A DNA stretch of 64,000 nucleotides, taken from positions 124,001 to 188,000 of the forward strand of contig NZ_JACIDT010000007.1 of the NCBI RefSeq assembly GCF_014196495.1. The letters run 5' to 3'. The position numbers were made by a program, and so were the translations under genes. The notes under the pieces are model-generated. The model saw only the letters and a list, made by a program, of their open reading frames with translations, ran no database searches and was not told where the DNA came from. Shown here one piece after another: positions 59,024-64,000 of the stretch; position 1 is the first letter of the stretch, and every line of letters begins with the position of its first letter. This DNA comes from Sphingobium jiangsuense. GTDB taxonomy: Bacteria; Pseudomonadota; Alphaproteobacteria; Sphingomonadales; Sphingomonadaceae.

Positions 59024-60124
59024 TCAGGCCCGCCCGCCCATCGTCGCCCGCGCCAGACGGCCGACCAGCAGGAACAGGCCGGAATAGCTCGCCTGCCCAT
59101 AAGTGGACTGCGCGCCCAGCTTCGCGACCAGACGGCGATGCGCCTCGCCCAGCGAATGATAGGGCAGGCTCGGCAGCAGATGGTGCAGCGCGTGATAGCG
59201 CAGCCCCACCGGCGCCCAGAGCGGCGCGAGCAGCGCGGGCGGCGGCACGTTGACCGAATCCAGATATTGCGCGGTCACCGTCATCGCCGCGCCGTCATTC
59301 TCCCACAAATGGGCGACCAGCGTGCGCAGCTGGTTGAGCACCGCGACGCCCGACAGCACCGCCGCCCACACCAGCAGCGGCTTCCAGCCGAGCACCGGCA
59401 CGCTTGCCATCAGCGCGAACGCCCAGAGCATCGCACCCGCCTCCTGCCAGAACCATTGCCGCCGCAACTCGCCCTCGGCCGGACGGCGGCGGAAGGCCGG
59501 GTTGATCGACAGCGCGGAATATTTCTCCGCCACCAGCCGGCGCAGCGGCGGAAAGAGCAGGCCCAGCGGCGTCAGCACGCCGAAGCGCAGCAGCACGCCG
59601 ACCGGGGCCAGCAGCGCCACGATGATGAACAGCGGCAGCGACCACGGCTTCATCAGCGCCAGCGGCAGATATTCGGGATCTTCCACCGTGCCGTAGCGGA
59701 TGCGCTGATGGTGCAGCGTGTGCACGCCCTCGTAGAGGAAGGACGGGATCAGCAGCGGAACGCCGACCAGCAGGTTCCAGCCGAAGCGGAAGCCCGGCAG
59801 CGCCCCCTCGCGCACATGGGTCAGCTCATGGATGAAGCCCAGCGCGCGATAGAGCGCGATCACCGCGACCACGCCGCACAGCAGCGCGACCGGCCAGCTG
59901 CCGATCAGGATCGCGCCCGCGAGCGCGGCATACCCCAGCACGGCCGACGCCAGCAGGTCCGGCCAGTAGATGCCCGGCCGCGCCTTCGCGATATCGCGCG
60001 TCAGCTCGGCCGCCGCGCGCAGCATCGCGACATCGTCCGCGATTCCGGCTTTCGGCGCGGCGTCCATATCCTTTTCCCGCGCCGCTTCCGCGTGCCGAAC
60101 CTCAATCTTCTTCAAAGCAGTCAT
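59024..60124 (-). CDS. Membrane fatty-acid desaturase / sphingolipid hydroxylase family
   Basis: 366 aa with four or more membrane helices and three histidine boxes of the di-iron desaturase superfamily: HELTH (99-103), HTLHH (135-139) and HALHH (311-315). These enzymes insert double bonds or hydroxyls into acyl chains. Placement beside Spt and the CerS-like gene suggests the sphingoid base or the ceramide N-acyl chain is modified, as with the unsaturated or cyclopropanated bases of sphingomonads. Exact reaction unknown. It diverges from the cerS-like gene. Confidence 0.82.
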   Translation of the reverse strand: MTALKKIEVRHAEAAREKDMDAAPKAGIADDVAMLRAAAELTRDIAKARPGIYWPDLLASAVLGYAALAGAILIGSWPVALLCGVVAVIALYRALGFIHELTHVREGALPGFRFGWNLLVGVPLLIPSFLYEGVHTLHHQRIRYGTVEDPEYLPLALMKPWSLPLFIIVALLAPVGVLLRFGVLTPLGLLFPPLRRLVAEKYSALSINPAFRRRPAEGELRRQWFWQEAGAMLWAFALMASVPVLGWKPLLVWAAVLSGVAVLNQLRTLVAHLWENDGAAMTVTAQYLDSVNVPPPALLAPLWAPVGLRYHALHHLLPSLPYHSLGEAHRRLVAKLGAQSTYGQASYSGLFLLVGRLARATMGGRA

Positions 60125-60201
60125 GGTGCCGTCCTAAAAGCCAATTGCGCGCAGATCATGGCAGCACCGTGACATAAACCAATCGGACCTGTGCGGGCGA
60201 C

Positions 60202-60207
60202 TTGACA
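60202..60207 (+). promoter_or_regulatory. Possible -35 of the ceramide synthase-like gene
   Basis: A perfect TTGACA is 47 nt upstream of the start codon in the divergent gap. The -10 is not convincing (no TATAAT-like hexamer at 16-18 nt), so only the -35 is offered. Confidence 0.35.
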
Positions 60208-60253
60208 AAAAGCATCAGGGACACGCAGTGCTAACCGCCTCTCAGCATAAGGC

Positions 60254-61417
60254 ATGATCGTGGCACATTCCCATCTGGTGATTTCCCCCGTTTCCGGCAA
60301 GACCGACCTTCGCGCCTTCGTGGATTTCGCGTGGGACGTGTATCGGGACGATCCGAACTGGGTGCCGCCGCTGAAGGACGAAGTCTACGGCATCATCCTG
60401 CCCGAAAAGAATCCATGGTTCGAACATGGCGAGGCGCAATATTTCCTCGCCCGTCGCGACGGCAAGGTGGTGGGGCGCATCTCCGCCCATTTCGACCGGC
60501 TGGCGCTCGCCATGCCCGCCGAGCAGGGCATGGGTCCGGGCACCGGCAATTTCGGCTTTTTCGAGGCGCTGGACGAGGAAGCCGGCCTCGCGCTGATCGA
60601 GGCGGCGGAAAACTGGCTGCGCGGCAAGGGCATGACCCGCGTGCTCGGCCCGATCTCGCTCTCCATCTGGGAAGAGCCGGGCCTGCTGACGCAGGGCCAC
60701 GACCATAAGCCCACGGTGATGATGGGCCACCACCGGCCCGAATATGAAGGCTGGGTGAAGGCGGCGGGCTACACGCCGGTCAAGGAATTGCGCACCTATG
60801 AACTCGACATCACGCAGCAATTCCCGCCGCTGATCCAGCGCATCGTCCAGTCCGGCGAGAAGAGCGACCGCATCCGCATCCGCCGCGTCGACAAGCGCAA
60901 GTTCGATGCGGAAGCCGCGATCATCCTCAGCATCCTCAACGACGCCTGGGGCGACAATTGGGGCTTCGTGCCGATCACCGATGCGGAGGTCGCCCATTTC
61001 GGCAAGCAGCTGAAACCCATCGTGTTCGAGGACCTGATCCGCATCGCCGAGCTGGACGGGGAGCCGGTCGCCTTCATGATGACCCTGCCCGACCTCAACG
61101 AGGCGATCGCGCCGCTGGGCGGCTCACTCTGGCCGTTCGGCTGGGCGAAGCTGCTCTGGTGGCTGCGCAAGCCGCAGGTGCGCACGATGCGGGTGCCGCT
61201 GATGGGCGTGGTGAAGCGGCTTCAGGCCTCGCGCATGGCGAGCCAGCTCGCCTTCATGATGATCGAATATATCCGCCGCGACGCGGTCACCAAATTCGGC
61301 GCCACGCGCGGTGAGATCGGCTGGGTGCTCGACGACAATCAGGGAATGAACGCCATCGCCGACGCGATCGAAAGCCGGGTGAACAAGATCTACACCGTCT
61401 ACGAAAAACCGCTATAG
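60254..61417 (+). CDS. GNAT-fold ceramide synthase-like protein
   Basis: 387 aa. The N-terminal half contains VPPLKDEVYGIILPEKNPWFEHGEAQYFLARRDGKVVGRI, a GNAT fold typical of the proteins annotated as bacterial N-acyltransferases, and the C-terminal half ends EIGWVLDDNQGMNAIADAIESRVNKIYTVYEKPL. Proteins of this group carry out sphingoid-base N-acylation in Caulobacter (bacterial ceramide synthase), unrelated to eukaryotic CerS. The assignment is by resemblance and context, and it is transcribed divergently from the desaturase. Confidence 0.78.
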   Translation: MIVAHSHLVISPVSGKTDLRAFVDFAWDVYRDDPNWVPPLKDEVYGIILPEKNPWFEHGEAQYFLARRDGKVVGRISAHFDRLALAMPAEQGMGPGTGNFGFFEALDEEAGLALIEAAENWLRGKGMTRVLGPISLSIWEEPGLLTQGHDHKPTVMMGHHRPEYEGWVKAAGYTPVKELRTYELDITQQFPPLIQRIVQSGEKSDRIRIRRVDKRKFDAEAAIILSILNDAWGDNWGFVPITDAEVAHFGKQLKPIVFEDLIRIAELDGEPVAFMMTLPDLNEAIAPLGGSLWPFGWAKLLWWLRKPQVRTMRVPLMGVVKRLQASRMASQLAFMMIEYIRRDAVTKFGATRGEIGWVLDDNQGMNAIADAIESRVNKIYTVYEKPL

Positions 61418-61447
61418 CCCAGTTCAGCGATCCGGCCTCTCCCGCCT

Positions 61448-61978
61448 TCACTCCGTGGTGAAAGCGGGGGCCGCCAGCGTGCGGGCATGCTCGCCTATGT
61501 CGGCGGGCCAGCGGGCGGTGATCCTCGCGAAATCCCCGCCCCTGCCCGCATAGAGCGCGCGCATCGCCTCTTCATAATCCGGGCAATTGCCCGCCATGGC
61601 GGTGGAAAAGGCATAGGCCGCATCCATCGCCCGCCGCGCCGCCGCGCCCGCATCGTCGGCGCGGCTCGCCGCCTCGACCAGCTTGCGCAACGTGACCGAC
61701 GCGCCGCCGGGCTGCCGCGCGAGCCATTCCCAATGCCGGGGCAGCAAGGTGACCTCCCGCGCCTTCACGCCGAGGGCGGGCCTGCCGCGCATCCGCGCCT
61801 GCGACGCCCTGTCCGCCTCTTCCCGCAGGTCGATATCGGTCTGACGGCCGGTGTCATCGTCGAACAGCAGCACCTGCGCCGCCTTCGGCCCCATAGCGCG
61901 CAACACCACGCGCATCTCCTCCTCCGTGCCGCCCGCGACCCGCTTTTCGCCATCGAATGCCGTCAGATATGTCGTCAT
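61448..61978 (-). CDS. DUF2239 family protein
   Basis: 176 aa from ATG at 61978 with an AAGGAG ribosome-binding site (MTTYLTAFDGEKRVAGG). The family pattern is clear: LRAMGPKAAQVLLFDDDTGRQTDIDLR, RGRPALGVKAREVTLLPRHWEWLARQPGGASVTLRKLVEAA. Cytoplasmic, function unknown. Upstream lies a striking palindrome. It converges on the ceramide synthase-like gene with a 30-nt gap. Confidence 0.85.
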   Translation of the reverse strand: MTTYLTAFDGEKRVAGGTEEEMRVVLRAMGPKAAQVLLFDDDTGRQTDIDLREEADRASQARMRGRPALGVKAREVTLLPRHWEWLARQPGGASVTLRKLVEAASRADDAGAAARRAMDAAYAFSTAMAGNCPDYEEAMRALYAGRGGDFARITARWPADIGEHARTLAAPAFTTE

Positions 61979-61998
61979 GTCTCGCTCCTTCGGCATTA

Positions 61999-62043
61999 AT
62001 ATATACCCGGATATAATTATATCAATATGATCCGGGTATATAT
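61999..62043. promoter_or_regulatory. AT-rich palindromic operator upstream of the DUF2239 gene
   Basis: Perfect 14-bp inverted repeat: ATATATACCCGGAT (61999-62012) and ATCCGGGTATATAT (62030-62043) with a 17-nt AT-rich spacer. It is unusually AT-rich for this genome and lies 21 nt upstream of the start codon, so it probably contains both the promoter and a transcription-factor site. The regulator is not identified. Confidence 0.65.
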
Positions 62044-62133
62044 ATGCGAGAGGGAGCGTTGCGCTATCATGGGAGCTTGCAAACATCTGCGCGAGATAAC
62101 CGCTTTGGGTGGTTAGCCGCCCTTCTCTACACT

Positions 62134-62164
62134 CGTTCGCCCTGAACTTGTCGAAGGGCGAACG
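62134..62164. repeat. Palindromic repeat with CGTTCGCCCT arms
   Basis: 10-bp arms CGTTCGCCCT/AGGGCGAACG enclose GAACTTGTCGA. Same family as the long inverted repeat at 30743-30961, and located between the DUF2239 and xth genes. Confidence 0.75.
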
Positions 62165-62246
62165 GGTGTTAAATCGGTACAGGACCGCCTCAAAAAGGGC
62201 GGAAAAGCAGCCTCGCCCCGCCCCATTATTCCAGCGCCCTGCGCGT

Positions 62247-63020
62247 TCAGTCGCGCAATTCCACCCAGACCGGCGCGTGATCGCTCGCTTTTTCGCGGCC
62301 GCGATAGGCCTTGTCGACCTGCGCGGTGACGAGGCGGTCCGCCGCAATCGGGGAGAGCAGCAGATGATCGATGCGGAACCCGGCGTCCCGCTGCCATGCG
62401 CCCGCCTGATAATCCCAATAGGTCCATACCCCGCCCGCCGGATGGATGGCGGCGAGCGCGTCCGTCCAGCCGTCGCCGGTGAGCGCGCGATAGGCGGAAC
62501 GGCTCTCCGGCTGCATCAGCGCATCATCCGCCATCGCCCCCACCGACCAGACGTCGCGGTCATAGGGGATGACGTTATAGTCCCCGGCGAGGATCGCGGG
62601 CACCTCTTCCGCCCAGATTTCCGCCGCCCGCGCGCGCAGGCGCTTCATCCAGCGCAGCTTGTAGTCGAATTTCGGCCCCGGACAGGGATTGCCGTTGGGC
62701 AGATAGATGGTCGCGACGCGCAGGCCGTTCACCTCGGCCTCCAGATAGCGGCTATGCTCGTCCTCCGGCTCGCCGTCGAGGCCGCGTGCGACCTCCTGCG
62801 GCTGCGCGCCGCGCGCCAGGATGGCGACGCCATTGAAGCCCTTCTGCCCGTGCCAGACCGCGCCATAGCCCGCCGCCTCGATCTCCTGCGCGGGGAAGGT
62901 TTCGTCGGAGGTCTTGAGTTCCTGCAGGCAGGCGATATCGGGCCGGGTCTCCTCCAGCCATTCGAGGAGACGCGGCAGACGGGCCTTGATGCCGTTGATG
63001 TTGAAGCTGGCGATACGCAT
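62247..63020 (-). CDS. xth: Exodeoxyribonuclease III
   Basis: 257 aa AP endonuclease/exonuclease of the ExoIII (EEP) family. MRIASFNINGIKARLPRLLEWL, the catalytic Glu in LQELKTSDETFP, LAGDYNVIPYDRDVW and KASDHAPVWVEL are present, so all four motifs are intact. It repairs abasic sites and removes 3' blocking groups. Confidence 0.95.
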   Translation of the reverse strand: MRIASFNINGIKARLPRLLEWLEETRPDIACLQELKTSDETFPAQEIEAAGYGAVWHGQKGFNGVAILARGAQPQEVARGLDGEPEDEHSRYLEAEVNGLRVATIYLPNGNPCPGPKFDYKLRWMKRLRARAAEIWAEEVPAILAGDYNVIPYDRDVWSVGAMADDALMQPESRSAYRALTGDGWTDALAAIHPAGGVWTYWDYQAGAWQRDAGFRIDHLLLSPIAADRLVTAQVDKAYRGREKASDHAPVWVELRD

Positions 63021-63077
63021 GCGCCTCAGGGAGCGGAAATGACGTCCCGCGTCAAGGCCCGGCCGCGCTTAAATGGC

Positions 63078-63404
63078 CTAAATGGAAAAGCTGGAGCCGC
63101 AACCGCAACCGGCGGTCGCATTGGGATTGGTCACCTTGAACGCGGCGCCGCCCAGATCCTCGACATAATCGACCGCCGCGCCGCGCACCAGATCGAGGCT
63201 CATCGGGTCGACCACCAGCATCACGCCGTCGGTTTCCACGGAGAGGTCATCCGCCTCCACCCCGTCGGCAAGGCCGAAGCGATATTGGAAGCCGGAACAC
63301 CCCCCGCCCTCGACGGCCAGCCGCAATATCGCGGGCTTCGACTGCCTCTGCGCGATCCAGGCGACACGCGCGGCGGCGGAAGGGGTAAGGATGATGTCGG
63401 TCAT
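63078..63404 (-). CDS. erpA: Iron-sulfur carrier of the ErpA/IscA family
   Basis: 108 aa. Three cysteines of an A-type carrier are in [16 protein letters not shown] and AGCGCGSSF. It is distinct from the suf-operon sufA paralogue, with FQYRF rather than LAYSV after the first Cys, so it probably delivers [4Fe-4S] clusters to specific targets. It lies after xth on the same strand. Confidence 0.9.
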   Translation of the reverse strand: MTDIILTPSAAARVAWIAQRQSKPAILRLAVEGGGCSGFQYRFGLADGVEADDLSVETDGVMLVVDPMSLDLVRGAAVDYVEDLGGAAFKVTNPNATAGCGCGSSFSI

Positions 63405-63503
63405 GGCTGCTTAGATAGGGATGGCGCCAGGGGGTGGCAAGCCCGTCCCTGTTCAGGGGGCGATGGCTGGCATCGCCCTGCTTCGGGAAGGCTGTTTGGG
63501 TGG

Positions 63504-63585
63504 TTACCGTCACCCCAGCGAAGGCTGGGGTCGCAGGCCATGCTGTGCGCCGTATCGCGAGATGCCAGCCTGCGCTGGCATGACG
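63504..63585. repeat. Palindromic intergenic repeat copy (erpA-M23 gap)
   Basis: Well-preserved copy with TTACCGTCACCCCAGCGAAG and CAGCCTGCGCTGGCATGACG ends, in a 282-nt gap between erpA and the M23 gene on the minus strand. Confidence 0.8.
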
Positions 63586-63635
63586 CGTCGGGAAGGGCAG
63601 GAATTGACCGCAACCCGTCATCCAATCCCCAAAAG

Positions 63636-63659
63636 AAAAAGGCGCCACCAAGGGCGCCT
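63636..63659 (-). terminator. Intrinsic terminator of the M23 gene
   Basis: On the minus strand, a 7-bp stem AGGCGCC/GGCGCCT with a 6-nt loop is followed by five T residues. It lies about 28 nt after the M23 stop codon. Confidence 0.85.
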
Positions 63660-63686
63660 CTGTCGCGGTTCCGTTGCCGCGGCCTC

Positions 63687-64000
63687 TTATTTCGAGGCCA
63701 GCTTTTCTTCCTGGCTGGTCGGGCCGCCGACCGCGACGTCGCCCCGGCTGTTGAAGGCCATGGCGCGTTCCGAGCCGGTGACGAAGGGCAGCGGGTTGAT
63801 CGCGTTGCCCGAAATGCGGATTTCATAATGCAGATGGCTGCCGGTCGAACGGCCGGTCGAGCCCATCAGGCCGATGAGCTGGCCCCGGCGCACCCGCTGG
63901 TTGGGCTGCACGATCAGCTTGGACAGGTGGCCGTAACGGGTTTCAGTGTCGTTGCCATGGGCGATTTCGACCAGATTGCCGTAGCCATTCACCCATTGCG
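63687..64000 (-). CDS. M23 family peptidase, 3' part only
   Basis: At least 104 residues; the gene continues beyond the window edge, where the frame stays open (QWVNGYGNLVEIAHGND). The visible part holds the end of the M23 fold: RYGHLSKL, MGSTGRSTGSHLHYEIRISGNAINP with the HxH zinc ligands, and a Gly/Lys tail. A peptidoglycan endopeptidase or amidase activator; the N-terminal part is not in view. Confidence 0.88.
   Translation of the reverse strand, partial: QWVNGYGNLVEIAHGNDTETRYGHLSKLIVQPNQRVRRGQLIGLMGSTGRSTGSHLHYEIRISGNAINPLPFVTGSERAMAFNSRGDVAVGGPTSQEEKLASK

Overview
The window is GC-rich chromosomal DNA from an alphaproteobacterium of the Sphingomonadales, most likely a Sphingobium/Sphingomonas/Novosphingobium-type organism. 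This rests on a serine palmitoyltransferase that closely resembles the Sphingomonas paucimobilis enzyme, a SUF iron-sulfur operon headed by an IscR/SufR regulator, a UrcA-family protein, CarD, a Mg-type HemB, and several families of dispersed intergenic palindromes of the kind common in this order. I see no rRNA, tRNA, CRISPR array, prophage, integrase or insertion sequence. It reads as core chromosome and is densely coded.

Layout. 0-7.6 kb: a small entericidin-like lipoprotein, then a long minus-strand run argS-SPOR-nagZ-scpA-scpB-tatA-tatB-tatC and a lipoprotein. 7.7-13.5 kb (plus): ispH, thrB, rnhA, an M16 peptidase and a small conserved protein. 13.6-18.9 kb: a cytochrome b561, then a three-gene envelope signalling unit (OmpR-type regulator, LysM-FecR secreted protein, CHASE2 histidine kinase) and a convergent lipoprotein. 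19-24.8 kb (minus): the suf operon iscR-sufB-sufC-sufD-sufS-sufT-sufA, with an inverted-repeat element between sufT and sufA and a repeat between sufC and sufD. 24.9-31.7 kb: an AraC regulator, pyrD, gamma-glutamyltransferase, a long-chain acyl-CoA synthetase and a GIN-domain protein. 31.7-36.4 kb (minus): carD, fdxA, an S4 protein and a SUV3-like helicase. 36.5-45.5 kb: a UrcA protein, an M23 peptidase, hemB, an ABC-F ATPase, cardiolipin synthase, a lipoprotein and an AEC carrier. 45.7-49.5 kb (plus): rplU-rpmA, a GNAT, obgE and proB.

49.5-61.4 kb is the most interesting part: a sphingolipid island. It holds a CerR-like NDUFA9-type reductase coupled to proB, a dedicated acyl carrier protein, serine palmitoyltransferase, a hybrid histidine kinase, a nucleotidyltransferase-like protein, a DAG/ceramide-kinase-like enzyme, a DUF2141 protein, the LPS-export permeases LptF and LptG, a three-histidine-box desaturase, and a GNAT-fold protein resembling bacterial ceramide synthase. 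Together these could supply acyl-ACP (the carrier), condense it with serine (Spt), N-acylate the base (CerS-like), reduce the keto group (CerR-like), phosphorylate or decorate it (kinase, nucleotidyltransferase-like protein), desaturate or hydroxylate it, and export it (LptFG). This fits sphingomonads, which carry glycosphingolipids in the outer membrane instead of LPS.

61.4-64 kb: a DUF2239 gene behind an AT-rich palindromic operator, exodeoxyribonuclease III, an ErpA/IscA-type carrier, and the 3' part of an M23 peptidase that runs off the window. Identifications rest on motif recognition from the sequence alone; no database search was run.
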